Below are positions 1-11,423 of a stretch of 64,000 nt of DNA, in pieces. The stretch comes from Mauremys mutica. Lineage: Eukaryota; Chordata; Testudines; Geoemydidae. Location: contig NC_059072.1 in the NCBI RefSeq assembly GCF_020497125.1, positions 305,058,781 to 305,122,780 of the forward strand, given 5' to 3'. Below the pieces are notes generated by a model, which saw only the letters and a list, made by a program, of their open reading frames with translations, ran no database searches and was not told the origin of the DNA. Within the stretch, counting starts at the first letter, position 1; each line of letters starts with the position of its first letter. The position numbers and the translations under genes were made by a program.

Positions 1-1387
1 ATGTATATGGGACACTTTAAAAGTGTGTTTAGATTCTTTGTTTCTCAAGTCTGTAATGTTGAGTTAAAAAAATCTGAGAAGTTACTGAGTGTTCTAGAGA
101 TGGTTAATATTTCCTGAAGAAAGTTTACAAATCATCTCAAGTTTAAAAGGTTTTTGTGTTAAAGAAGCTTGATTAGTTCAGAACTGTAAATGAGGCATTA
201 ATCTTCCAGATAAGAAGCTGATACCAGTGTTCCTCTATGCATTGGCCCTCAAGAGGTGCTCATATTCTTTTCTGTGAGCCCAAATGTATCACATTTGTGA
301 CTTGCTTATAGCCAAGTGCATGCCTGGCTTCAGATCTCTAGCTTCTTTCGCCATGAGAGCTGGAGACCTGAAACTACTCATGAGCTGATTCTTCCAAGTC
401 ACTGGGTGGTCCCGTCTGTAATTTAAATAATGTAGAAGTATGAAAGATCAAAATAATTCATGAAACTATTTTTAAATGTCTGCAGAAATGGCTGTTCATG
501 AATCACTTGATACAGTACTACAAAGCGTTTTTAACTTTGTTTCTGCAGTTTTGTTTATACTTTGTCAACTCAGAGTCATACTGTTATGGTGCAAGAATTC
601 CATGATTGTTAATTGCATTCCCCCAAAAAAGACAAATTTACATTTGTCCTCATTGTCTAAATTGCGACAACTTCCTTCAGTCTCTTTTTTTCTCTAAATC
701 CTAAAAAACAAAGTCCTTAAATATGTCTGTGGTAAGACTGTTAGTGGATAAAGGAGTTAGTTTAAAGTAGTCAGTGAAGCTGAATGTTAAGCTTATTCAT
801 TCACAAAAAATCCAAAACATTGAAATGTTATATGGCATGCATATATTTTATATATAATACACAACAAAATACGGATTTGATATCCATGTGACAATTTGCC
901 TAACATTCTCCAAGTGAAGAAGTGACTACTTGACACTTGGAGTGAGTTATTGTCTGCTAGTTTCTTTTCATTATTGTGTGCTTGCTGTGTGCCTGCTTGA
1001 CTGAAGTTTATAGTGTGGTCTGCATAAGTGTGTTGGGGGGCTGAGCCTAGTGGCCTCTTGGGAAGGCTGAGAACTTCTTAATGAGACTCTAGCCTGTCAT
1101 CCTTTCAACCCTACTCCATTTAGAATACCTGGAGTAGGGGGCAGAACTAACTCAAGGAGAACGGGGGTTTAAAAAGCCAGCGTGTAACGGACTAGAGCAG
1201 GTAGCAAATGGGATTTTTGTGAGGGAATTTAGAGCGGGAGCCTGACACCAAGACATACTTAATAAACCTTCTCTAAAATTAGCTCTATAATTGCCCCCTC
1301 CCCAAAACATACACACAAAGAGCAAACAAACAAAAAAAACCCTCCAAGAGTAAAATAATAATACAGGCAGAAGTCCAGCATCAGAGT

Positions 1388-2205
1388 GGGGGCTATCCAG
1401 TTTATTGCAGTGAATGCAGCCTGTATGACTATCTGCCTTGAGGGCAGATAACATATATGTGCATTTGGTGCAAGCAATTCATGGCCCTCAGAGACAGTGT
1501 ATGGGCTCTTGAGACAAAGCTGGCTGAACTGGAGGAACTAAAGGAGTGCGGGGGGACATAGCTGAGACTTTCTGGGACACAGTAGAGCAGTCCCACTCCC
1601 AGTCTGACAGGCATTGCTGTCAAGGATGATGAAAGTCTTTGAGAAGGAGCACATCAAGCTGGAGTGGAAGGAAATGATCCCATAGTTGGGACTTTCCTTC
1701 CAGATGATGTCATGGTATCCTCTCACACTGAGGATATGCCTATCAGCGAGGAAACCCCAGTTATCAGGAAGACATAGGTAGTAACGGGGGATTCGATTGT
1801 TGGAAAGAGAGTTGGTTTTGTGACAACTGGGAGAATTGCATTGTGAATTGCCTGCCAGGTGTGAAGGTTGCAGATCTCTTCAGACATCTAGACAGACTTA
1901 TGTACGGTGCTGGGGAGGAGCCAATTGTTGTGGTACATGTAGGTACCAGTGACCTAGGGAAAGGTAGGAGGGAGGTCCAGAAGGCCACATTTAGGCTGCT
2001 CGTTAAGAGACTAAAGTCCAGGACATCCATGGTAGCATTCCCTGAAATGCTTCCAGTTCCACACAGAGGATCAGTTAGATGAATAGAACTACGGGGTGTC
2101 AATGTGTGGATAAGATGATGGTGTTGGGAGTGGGGATTTGGGTTTATTAGGGCTGGGTATCCTTTTGGGAAACAAGGAGCCTGTAAAGGAGGGATCCAGT
2201 CAAAG
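1388..2205 (+). pseudogene. CR1 LINE ORF1 relic with SGNH/esterase-like domain
   Basis: A decayed coding segment reads VTGDSIVGKR near 1780-1810, has a TGA stop near 1840, then an open stretch at 1843-2082 that contains LPGVKV and VVVHVGTSDLGKG. In the CR1 ORF1 esterase the blocks are G-D-S and G-T-N-D, so the second block has Asn changed to Ser. Before it, 1440-1560 reads like the coil that precedes the esterase, and after 2082 the remaining C-terminal part continues with frame breaks. The 5' end is truncated and no RT follows directly, because an LTR fragment abuts it at about 2205. It cannot make a working protein. Confidence 0.7.
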
Positions 2206-3080
2206 CTCACTGGCTTAAATTAAAACAAAAATAAGTTTATTAACCATAAAAGATAGATTGTAAGTGATTATAAGGGATAGCAAACAGATCAAAGCAGATT
2301 AGCTCGCAAATAAAAATGCAAACTAAGCTTAATATACTAGATAGATTGGATATAAATTAGCAGATTCTTACCCTAAGAGATGATACAAGCAGGCTGCAGA
2401 TTCTTAAAGGGGAAGCTACACTTGCTTTACTGCTTGGAATCCCCAGGTGTTTCATTCACAGGCTAGAAATCCTTTAAGCCTCAGTCCAGCACTTCCCCCA
2501 GTTCAGTCTTTTTTCCTCCGGTGTTTCCAGGAGTCCTCTTGTGTGGGGAGTGAAGAACCACAGATGATGTCACTTCCTCCCTTATATAGCTTTCGCATAT
2601 GGTGGGAACCCTTTGTTCCAAAGCTTGGTTCCTAGACCAGTCTGTGGAAAAATGCTGACATGGAGTCCAGCATCATGTGGCCTGGTCACATGACCTTGTA
2701 GCGTCATAGCAGCCATTAGTTACAGGCTGTTTGGAGTGTTCTCAGGAAGGCTCCCTAGGTGGGAGATAAGCTTCTCCTAAGGCCTATTGTTCTTTCTAAT
2801 GGCTCGTTGCCCTGAATAGCCCCTTACGAACCAGCTATCTAGACTGAAAGCATCTTGTCTAGTGGGTGTTACCCAGGTATAACTACATTTGAAATACAGA
2901 TACATAGTAAATATTCATAACTTCAGGTACAAAAATGATACATGCATACAAATAGGATAATCATATTCAGCAAATCATAACTTTTCAATGACATCTCACA
3001 TGACTTATGCATAAAATACATCATAATTATGTTTTATTCATATAATAATATCACTATGAAGAATATGGGGTGCAGTGTCA
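2206..3080 (-). mobile_element. Gypsy-type LTR fragment, minus strand
   Basis: Read on the minus strand the segment starts TGACACTGCACCCCATATTC at 3080. It then runs through a stretch clearly homologous to the LTR at 9920-11094: both contain CCTATTTGTATGC, TGTATCATTTTTGTAC and CTTGAAGTTA-like blocks in the same order. The far end, near 2206, has TTTATTAA (an AATAAA on the minus strand) but no clean CA end or target duplication, so it is probably truncated where it meets the CR1 relic. No internal region or coding sequence belongs to it. Confidence 0.6.
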
Positions 3081-3239
3081 TAGATCTGTTTCTTTATCTG
3101 GTGGTGGCGAGTACCATTAGGACAGGATTGTTTTCTTAACAGCCTGATATTACATTGTTTTAATATAATTTAGATGGAATGAGTGGATGTGACTTTCTGC
3201 TTCTTGGCTCATGGCTGCTGCTCTCCTAATATGGCTACA
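3081..3239. other. Unassigned sequence between LTR fragment and CR1
   Basis: This short AT-rich stretch shows no open frame, terminal repeat or motif I recognise. Confidence 0.4.
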
Positions 3240-4006
3240 GAAAAAGGCATCAGACCTTATGGTTAAAAGATAAGAAAGAAAGGGTAGGGATACATGGCCA
3301 GTTTTCACAATGGAGAGAGGTAAATAGTGGAGTCCCCCAAGGATCTGTACTGGGACCAGCCCTATTCAACATATTCATAAATGATCTGGAAAAAGGGGTA
3401 AACAGTGAAGTGTCAAAATTTGCAGATGATACAAAATGACTCAAGATAGTTAAGGCCAAAGCAAACTAAGAAGGGATCTTAAAAAACTGGGTGACTGGGC
3501 AACAAAATGTCAGATGAAATTCAATGTTGATAAATGCAAAGTAATATACAATGGAAAACATAATCCCAACTATACATTCAAAATGATGGGGTCTAAATTA
3601 GGTGTTACCACTCAAGAAAGAGATCTTGGAATCATTGTGAATAGTGTTCTGAAAACATCCACTCAATGTGCAGCATCAGTCAAAAAAACTAACAATGTTT
3701 GGAATCATTAGGAAAGGGATAGATAGACTATATCACAGTTGTGTACTGCGTGCAGTTCTGATCCACATCTCAAAAAAAGAAATATTAGAATTGGAGAAAG
3801 TACAGAGAAGGGCAACAAAAATTATTAAGGGTACAGAACAGCACCCATATGACGAGAGATTTAAGAACCTGGGACTGTTCAGCTTTGAAAGGAGATAGTT
3901 GAGGAGGGATATGATAGAGGTCTATAAAATTTTGAATGTTGTGGAGAAATTGATATGAAAGTGTTATTTGCCCTTTCACATGAACAGGGGTCACCTAATG
4001 AAATTA
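3240..4006 (+). mobile_element. CR1 LINE reverse transcriptase relic, first part
   Basis: The plus strand encodes [10 protein letters not shown] near 3331 followed by [11 protein letters not shown] and FADDTK near 3419. These are RT palm motifs B and C of CR1-type LINEs. A stop follows the catalytic block, then the C-terminal RT region continues ([49 protein letters not shown]) with frameshifts. The copy is interrupted after 4006 by a pogo-like element and resumes at 5247. The 5' part of RT and the endonuclease are missing, as is usual for 5'-truncated CR1 copies. Confidence 0.88.
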
Positions 4007-5244
4007 CAGTAGGACCTCAGAGTTATGGACACCTTGGGAATGGAGGATGCTCGTAACTCTGAAATGTTCATAACTCTGAACAAGACATTATGGGATGCTC
4101 CTCGGGGCAGACTGCTTGAAGTGAGAGCTCACAGCTGTGCCTGCAAACTTCAGTGTCTTCACCTCCTACCTGTAAGTGGCTGCCCAGTTAGTGGGGGGTG
4201 GGGATAGGCAGCTGATTCTAGTCCCCTAGCTGCAAGGGTGATGAGTGAGACGCCCTGGGGCACCACGGCAGGAGCTTGGAAAATTTATTTCCCGGGCTTG
4301 GACTGAGCATAATTGTCCCCCTCCCAGCCAGGGGGGTGGGGTGGAGTGACATTGCGCCTGTCGCTTCCAGGAAGGCGGCGCAGACCCCACCGCTGCTCCT
4401 GCTCTGCCTGCTCAGAGGCTAACAGCTGTACCTGTGAAACCCAGCGTCTTCACCTCCTACCTGTAAGTGACTTCCCCTTGCGTGGCGAATACGCAGGGCC
4501 GCCCAGAGGGGGGGGCAAAGGGGGCAATTTGCCCCGGGCTCCGCAGGGGCCCCCAAGAGAACAGCGGAGGCTCCCGCCTCCGCCCCTCTCCTGGAGCCTC
4601 AGCGCTTGATGTCTCCGGCGGAGCCCCTGAGCCCCGCCCTGCTCAGAGCCGCGTGGTGAGGGGGCGGGGCTGGGAGCTCCGCTCCCTCCACTCGGCCTGG
4701 GGCTCCCAGCCCCGCCCCCTCCCCACACGGCTCTGAGCGGGACGGAGCTCAGGCCCCGCCGGCCACACGCTGCGGCTGTTCCGGCGAGGCGCTGAGACTC
4801 CGGGCGAGGAGGGAGCCGGGGGTAAGAGGCTGGAGCCGGGGCTGGGGGGAAGCGGGACCCGCCGCCGAAGCGCAGCCCGGTCCTGCCCCCTGCCGCCGAA
4901 GTGCCCCGAAGACCCGCGGCGGGGACCCCCCCCCGCCGCACTTCGGCGGCGGGTCCCGCTTCGGCGGTAATTCGGCGGCAGGGGGCTCCTGCCGCGGGTC
5001 TTCGGGGCACTTCGGCAGGTCCCGGAACGGAAGGGCCCCCCGCCGCCGAAGACCCCGGGTCCCCGGAATCCTCCGGGCGGCCCTGCGAATACGGGATGGG
5101 GTGGGGACAGGTAGCCCACAATACAGTATTTGCTGGGGTTTTTTGGTCTCTGCTGTTGCCTAATTTCTTACTTCCTGTTCCATATGGTGTCCGGTTGACT
5201 GATCAGTGTGTAACTCTGATGTTCGTATCTTAGAGGTTCTACTG
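4007..5244. mobile_element. Pogo/Tigger-like DNA transposon, non-autonomous, with TA duplication
   Basis: The ends form an inverted repeat: CAGTAGGACCTCAGAGTTA at the left and, read inward from the right, CAGTAGAACCTC followed by an ATCAGAGTTAC-like block. Both sides carry TA (4005-4006 and 5245-5246), the target typical of the Tc1/mariner/pogo group. The insertion splits a CR1 cleanly, since the CR1 reads on across it. No transposase is visible. A GC-rich hAT sits inside at 4494-5085. Confidence 0.75.
4494..5085. mobile_element. GC-rich hAT MITE nested in the pogo-like element
   Basis: The ends are CAGGGCCGCCC and GGGCGGCCCTG, a perfect 11-bp inverted repeat, flanked by the perfect 8-bp duplication CGAATACG (4486-4493 and 5086-5093). 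The CAGGG start and 8-bp duplication are hAT hallmarks. The body is very CpG-rich and contains many copies, in both orientations, of a TTCGGCGGC-like motif at about 4860-5050. Long open frames here follow from the base composition and are not genes. Confidence 0.9.
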
Positions 5245-5246
5245 TA

Positions 5247-5625
5247 ATAGGCAGCAAGTTTAAAATAAACATAAGGAAGAGCTTCTTCACACAACACTTG
5301 GTCAACCTGTGGAACTTGTTGCCAGGGCATGTTGTGAAGGCCAAAAGTATAACTAGGTTCAAAGAAGAATTAGGTAAGTTCATGGAGGATAGGTCCATTT
5401 GAGGCTAATAGCCAAAAGGGCCAGGGGTGGAACCCCATGTTCTGGGTGTCCCTAAACCTCTGACTGCGGTAAGATGTAATTAGATGACAAGGAATGGATA
5501 ACTCCATAGTTCCCCTGTTCTGATCATTCTCTCTGAAATTTTTTGCTGGCCACTTTTGGAAGATAGGATATTGGGCTAGTTGGACCATTGGTCTGACCCA
5601 GAATGGTCATTCTGATGTTCCTATG
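5247..5625 (+). mobile_element. CR1 LINE, 3' part continuing after the pogo-like insertion
   Basis: The sequence resumes with the CR1 C-terminal block (GGCAGCAAGTTTAAAATAAA, then TTCTTCACACAACAC and TGTGGAACTTGTTGCC) and runs through a 3' UTR ending GGTCTGACCCAGAATGGTCA and TTCCTATGTT. This is one CR1 copy with the segment at 3240-4006. The 3' UTR type (TTGGACCATTGGTCTGACCC) matches that at 48050-48088. Confidence 0.85.
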
Positions 5626-5689
5626 TTGTGATAAATTGACTACTTTGCCTACTTTCTGCCCACTAATCTGTTGCCCCAGGAATTATTCT

Positions 5690-5867
5690 AACATCTCAAC
5701 CTATGTCAGCGGGAGAGTTTCTTCCACCAACATAGCTTCTGCCACTTACGGAGATGGTTTTATTATGCCAACTGGAGAGCTCTCTTCCATCAGCATAGAG
5801 CGTCTCTTCCGTCAGCATAAAGCGTCTTCACCAGACGTGCTGCAGTGCTGTACATGTATACATGCCC
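5690..5867. mobile_element. PIF/Harbinger-type MITE fragment
   Basis: The segment carries CAGCGGGAGAG, ATTATGCCAAC, GGAGAGCTCTCTTCCATC and CATAGAGCGTC blocks shared with the MITE at 20340-20572. It ends CATGCCCTTA. The left end is not found, so the copy is partial. Confidence 0.5.
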
Positions 5868-7330
5868 TTAGTCAAAAGATGTTAAAATGAAGAGCAATTG
5901 GGACAGCTCAGGGACATACTTGTATATCACTGAAACGGAATAGAAACATAGAGTTAGTTGGATAAATATACAGTCGGCAACAGTGCTAATTCTCAGTATC
6001 GTCCGTAATAGATTGGGAACTTCGTTTACAGTTTTGAAGTGGTTTAGCTGTTTCTTAGTAATATTAGTTTTGTTGTTGTAAACATTTCTGTTTTTCTGGG
6101 ATGGCAGTGATGCTGGTTCTGATGGAAAAACAATACAGTTAAATCTACATTCATTTTTTAAAGTACAATGCTCCGATTTATGAATAAGTTAATATTAAAT
6201 GCAAATGCATAGTATTCTATTATGTGTCTCTTCCTCTTTCTTAGAGACAAGATGTTGGAGTGCCCTCAAATGTCACTGCTTATGCAGCCCTTACTTGAAA
6301 GGCTAGATCTATTGTTTGTTTTAGTTGTTGTCAGTTAGGATCAACTGCTTAAATGGTTGAGCTGTCAGACTGTATCTTAAAGGTGATCTGCAATGAGAAA
6401 AATATTAGGTTTGCACCTTTCCTACTTATGATAAATAAAGAGGTACAAAAACATGTGTTTTTTAAAACCGCTCTCAATTTTTCATTCTCTCGTGTTTCAC
6501 ATTAGAAATTCAGGTTTTGTCTATTTTGTTTTTTCCTGAAAGACTTGGGGACAGGAGAGCTAGAAGGATTATAAGTACCAAGAAAGTGACTCCTGAGCAA
6601 TTAAAAGGAGAAAGAAACTTAAGTCAGAGCTTTTAAAAAAAATTTTATGCCAATTTAATTCAGACATCTGACAAGCAGTTGGGAAAATAAAATAAAATCT
6701 TTTTTTGAAAGGGTCAGTGTCTACATCCCTTTATCTGACAGCTGAGAAAACTACCCCTCTAGCTGTTTGGTTTTCCAAGGAGAACTCCAGCAAAAACAGT
6801 GTTTATAACGTGATATTGCCAAAGTGTAAAAGAAGAGCGAAAAAAAGTAAAATCTCAGTGCTTTGGGTTGCTTTTATACATCATAAAGAAGTCAAAAGAA
6901 ACATGCCCCATTTTCTCCCTTTGCAAGACATCTGTAAGTAATGTTGAATACTTGGAAAGTGTAGAGAGCAGCGGGAGCCTGAATAGGTGCAGTAGTAATA
7001 GCAATATATCATCTGCCAGCACTCCCTTGCTATGACTGTTTGTTCCCGTTTGTGTAGGTTGTGTGATGATTGTTGTGTTAAGATTTATACTTTTGTTATA
7101 CTTCTGTGCTTTTATGCCTCTCTCTTGGCCAAACAGATCCCAAAGAGGTAAGTGTGAGAAACAAGGCTGTGTTTGAGCTGGTAAACATGGATTGTGTATA
7201 ATCTTATTGTTCCTTAGAGGTTAGCGGGAGAGAGAGTTGAGTCCTTCATCAAACAGGTTTGATTAAGACTGAGAATGGCCTCAAATGCTAACAGTAAAGT
7301 GAACATCTTCTGTCTCCTTCTTTCTTCCTT

Positions 7331-7352
7331 CTCCTCCTCCTCCTCCTCCTCC
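7331..7352. repeat. Microsatellite (CTC)n
   Basis: About seven uninterrupted CTC units sit in a pyrimidine-rich tract. Confidence 0.9.
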
Positions 7353-7507
7353 TTTGTTTTATGTTATGATAGTGTCAAGAGGCTGCTGTCAGATTTGGGA
7401 CTCTTCTGGCCTAAGCATTGTATGATATAGAGGTAGACTTGGTGCCTGTCCTAAAAGAGCTTTCAGTCTTAACAATATGAAAAGCTTAGATAGGGTGGGG
7501 GAAAGGA

Positions 7508-7539
7508 GGGTGTGTGTGTGTGTGAGAGAGAGAGAGAGA
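7508..7539. repeat. Microsatellite (TG)n(AG)n
   Basis: A run of GT dinucleotides passes directly into a run of GA dinucleotides ending GAGAGAT. Confidence 0.9.
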
Positions 7540-8727
7540 TATGGGGCAAGAGAGAGGGGGTGTGTGTGGAAGCGATAGGGGTAGCTATTTTAGTTTTGTA
7601 ATTACATCGATAAATATTTATTGACTACCCTCATCTTGGCCACAAAACTCCACATGGCCAGAATGACAAAGAACCTATATGGCCACTGAAAAGACATGCA
7701 GCTTTTTCCAAGTTAAGGAGCAAAGATAGATCTCTGCTGCCATGCCATAGGTAGTGTTTCGTACTTGTAATTTAAAGTTTCTAGCCTACTGAATAATGTA
7801 ATTACTAAAATTACATAGATATTTCTTACCTTTTAATTTGATATTCTCCCCCCCCACCCGAAATAAACCTTTTAATCAAGAAAAACTGAATTGGGTTGTG
7901 ATGATGAGTTGAGGTTTAACTACTGTTTGGTATCCCTGAGCCTTGTTACAAAGTCAGGGGAAAGCAGGGATCCCCACCCCAAAAGATACTGCAGTGGAAG
8001 TAGCATAGGCCGCTGTGACAATGTGAGGCGGCAGCCTGGAAAAGGTTAAGAGATCCCTGCATATGACATGGCTCGACCGGGTACATGAGAAAGAAGCTGG
8101 GTCACAGGGGGAAGGAGTCCTCTTTGGCATGGCTGGTGAGACACACAAAAGTATTTGGAAATTGTGGCCAGCATTTAACAGTTATGTTATTTAGTGTTAT
8201 TCATATCTTTTATAATAAAACAATAAACTGTTCCCAGAGGAATGGGCCTTAAAAATGACTTTTTTGGGCTGGAGTTTTCTTCCATTCCCTGGTTAGTGAA
8301 AGAACACACTGCCAGCATAGTTCCAGGTATACCATAAAGATAAGTGTACTACCTGTACCTGAGAAGAACTCTTATTTTGTTGTCAGCAAGAGATTTTTGT
8401 TCTGAACTTGAAAGCTAAACTCTTTACTGAGCATCAGAATAACTTTTTGGAATGAACTAGCAAACTTTCATGGGCTCACTTAGACCACCAAATGAAAAGG
8501 AAGTTGCTGTGGTTTGTGGATAGGAACTTGTTTACAAAGACTGTAAATGCTAATTATATTAGGGTATTATAATTAGAAAATGACATGCTGCTCACACACA
8601 AATGATGGATTTTCACACCTAAACACAGTACCCTAGTGTGACTCTAAGAAAGAGATTCTGCAGTTACAAGAGAGGGTTTGACAGAGGAAGCCATGAATTA
8701 TGGGCCTTGAACTCTGTGATGTAGACT

Positions 8728-8985
8728 GAGGCTTTGTTCGCACTTCAAAAAAGAGTGTATTTTTTATCATAAGCAACTGATGTGTGTGAGCTATCCTGAG
8801 GTAAAAGCACAGTGAAGACAAGTCACTTCAGTTTTACAAGGTGAACTCACCAAAGTTAGCACTATACCCTTGCCTGGTTTACCTTATGGTAAAACTAAAG
8901 TGCTTGTACATCGGGGTAGCTCATATGCATTAGTTACCTTGAGGTAAAAAATGCACTTTTTTTTTTAAGCAAGGAAGACAAGACC
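8728..8985. mobile_element. MITE with long (about 80 bp) inverted ends
   Basis: The left end (GCTTTGTTCGCACTTC, A-run, AGTGTATTTTTTATC, then GAGCTATCCTGAGGTAAAA) matches the reverse complement of the right end (TCTTGTCTTCCTTGC, A-run, AGTGCATTTTTTACC, then GAGCTACCCCGATGTAC). The two arms are about 80 bp each. No clear target duplication is visible, so the superfamily is unsettled; PIF/Harbinger is a guess. Confidence 0.5.
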
Positions 8986-9085
8986 GGACTGAGACTGAAA
9001 GCTTACTGCCATGTGGTCAGAAGCAAACTAATTCTCTAGGATGCAAGATTTTCTAATGTTGTTAATTTACTAGTTTGTAGCTAAT

Positions 9086-9919
9086 AAGTAAGCTGTCAAG
9101 AGATTAAAAAAATTAATTGTGATGAATCACACTGTTAATAATAGAATACCATTTATTTAAATATTTATGGATGTTTTCTACATTTTCAAATATAAGGATT
9201 TCAATGACAACACAGAATACGAAGTATACAATGCTCACTGAATATTTATTTTTATTACAAATATTTGCACTGTAAAAAACAAAAGAAATAGTATTTTTCA
9301 ATACACCTAATACAAGTACTGTAGTGCAGTCTCTGAATCATGAAAGTTGAACTTATAAATGTAGAATTATGTACAAAGAAAAATACATTCAAAAATAAAA
9401 CAAAGTAAAATTTTAGAAACTGCAACTCCACACAGTCCTACTTCCTGTTCAGCCAATTGCTCAGACAAACAAGTTTGTTTACATTTGCAGGAGATAATGC
9501 TGCCCGCTTCTTGTTTACAGTGTCACCTAAAAGGACAGGCGTTCTCATGGCATTGTTGTAGCTGGCATCTCAAGATATTTACGTGCCAGATGCACTAAAG
9601 ATTCATATGTCCCTTCATGCTTCAGCCACTATTCCAGGGGACGTGTCCATGCTAATGATGGGTTCTGCTCGATAACAGTTCAAAGCAGTGCAGACCGACT
9701 CACATTCGTTTTCATCGTCGGAGTCAGATGCCACCAGCAAAAGGTTGATTTTCTTTTTTGGTGGTTCAGGTTCTGTAGTTTCTGCATCACAGTGTTACTC
9801 TTTTAAGACTTCTGAAAGCATGCTTCATACCTTGTCCCTCTCAGATTTTTGAAGACGCTTCTGATTCTTAAACCTTGGATCGAGTGCTGTGGCTATTTTC
9901 AGAAATCTCACATTGGTAC
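9086..9919. mobile_element. Foldback hAT element, left arm
   Basis: The left end, AGCTGTCAAGAGATT, pairs with the far end at about 14080 (GATTAATCGACAGCT). The outer ~450 bp of this arm is an inverted copy of 13580-14080. On the minus strand it encodes a decayed hAT transposase C-terminus: a DPRFK-like block near 9880, LARKYLEMPAT near 9590-9560, and NKLVCLS-like residues near 9470. A near-match 8-bp duplication (ATAAGTAA against ACAAGTAA) flanks the whole element. It is split at 9919 by a Gypsy insertion and resumes at 13297. Confidence 0.75.
9440..9910 (-). pseudogene. hAT transposase C-terminal relic in the left arm
   Basis: Reading the minus strand from 9910 down, different frames give ALDPRF, SDSDDENE, LEWWLKHEGTYESLVHLARK, YLEMPAT and VNKLVCLS. 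The LARKYL...PAT...P.ERLFS block followed by N-V-x-K-L is the dimerisation region of hAT transposases. There are several stops and frameshifts, and the DNA-binding and most of the catalytic regions are absent. It points outward, toward the left end of the element. Confidence 0.65.
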
Positions 9920-11094
9920 TGTGACGGTGTACCCCCTAAGGCTTCATGGGACTATGCTTATGAATGTATATATGATATAACTGGAATATGTTTTATGCTA
10001 CATTTGCCATGTAACATATCTATGTAAAGGTTATGATCTACTGAATACATTCCTCCTATTTGTATGCCTGTATCATTTTTGTACTTGAAGTTAGGAATAT
10101 TGGCTGTATACTTGCTTGGTAACCTTAATAAAGCATTTGGTCAGCTTCTTGAGAAAGGAATGTGCAAATTAAGTGCCCAATCAAGAACCATTTAAGCCAA
10201 CAATGAACTCGAAGACGTCAATCCACATCGGCGCTTTCCCAGGAATGTGGCTTGGCTGGTAAGAAACTCAGTCATGCATGGACATGTGACTTGCCCATGT
10301 GACTCCAAAACTCCATCTTGGAGATAGACTTTGCATAAGAGAGAGGAGGGGGTCTCCTCCCACAAGAGAAAGTCTACTTAAACCCCTCCAATTTGTCTTC
10401 AACTGGCTAAAGGGATAGCCTCTCCACCCCCAAGGATACCTGAAAGAAACTGGAACAAAGGACAGTAACTACAGGGGGTATGAGTGACTGCTGTGCCCAG
10501 AGTAGAAGGAGACTAGTCTGTAAAAGGAAGCTTACTGGAATTCCTCTAAGGGTGAGGTTTTATCTGTATTCAGTTTTTTTAGACATAGATGTGCGTGTTT
10601 TATTTTATTTTACTTGGTAATTCAGTTTGTTCTGTCTGTTACTACTTGGAACCACTTAAATCCTACTTTCTGTATTTAATAAAATCACTTTTTACTTATT
10701 AATTAACCCAGAGTATGTATTAATACCCGGGGGGGGGAGACAGCTGTGCATATCTCTCTATCAGTGTTATAGAGGGCGAACAATTTATGAGTTCACCCTG
10801 TATAATCTTTATATAGGATAAAACAGATTTATTTGGGGTTTGGACCCCATTGGGAGTTGGGCATCTGAGTGTTATAGACAGGAACACTTCTGTGAGCTGC
10901 TTTCAGTTAAGTCATAAGCTTTGGGGCCCGTGGTTCAGACCCTGGGTCTGTGTTGGAGCAGACTGGCGTGTCTGGCTCAACAAGACAGGATGCTGGAGTC
11001 CTAAGCTGCCGGGGCAGAAAGCAGGAGCAGAAGTATTGTCTTGGCACATCAGTTGACAGTTCCCAAGGGGGGTTTTGTGATCCAACCCGTGACA
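9920..11094 (+). mobile_element. 5' LTR of a Gypsy-type retrotransposon
   Basis: The LTR begins TGTGACGG and ends CCCGTGACA, giving TG...CA ends. It carries a poly(A) signal AATAAA at 10678-10683 and a TACTTAAAC box upstream at about 10374. A tract starting TGGCCTAGTCGAGC lies one base after the end and could be a tRNA primer site; the tRNA identity is not settled. The flanking base run GGTAC (9915-9919) matches TGTAC (13292-13296) in four of five positions, consistent with a 5-bp Gypsy duplication. The element landed inside a hAT. Confidence 0.75.
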
Positions 11095-11423
11095 GTGGCC
11101 TAGTCGAGCAGGATCTGTGCACAGCTGATTGAGATACTGGTAGTGATTTTAAGTATGGTGGCTGGAGAACAGACAGAGTGGTTACTGGTTTGTTATTTTC
11201 TGTTTGCTTATTTTGGATAAGGGAAATAGGGCCAGAAAAGGAAGCAAAATAAGTAAGAGTGAAGATCAGAAGAAGCTAGTACTGCACAGGTTGCAAATTA
11301 CCCAGAAAGTCTGAACACTGGGAGCTGGGAAAGTTTCTGCTAACTAAGAAGCCCCTGAGCTGAGTGCATCTCCGTTTCAGTGAACTGCAGAGGGGGTATG
11401 GCCCAGCACAAGAAAGCAGGAAA

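Larger units (their letters stand above)
5868..8725. other. Intron sequence without a gene
   Basis: There is no supported open frame or exon here. It holds two short microsatellites, a CTC run at about 7331-7352 and TG followed by AG at 7508-7539. I see nothing else recognisable. Confidence 0.5.

Noticed and set aside
4494..5085. CpG island or promoter
   Set aside because: CpG density is explained by a hAT with perfect TIRs and an 8-bp duplication. The same applies to 16.8-17.3, 32.1-32.7, 40.6-41.3 and 61.0-61.4 kb.
4450..5121. Open frame of 223 codons, minus strand, and overlapping frames
   Set aside because: It lies in the CpG-rich hAT MITE at 4494-5085. Few stops follow from composition, it crosses the element edges, and it has Pro/Gly/Arg-rich text without a domain.
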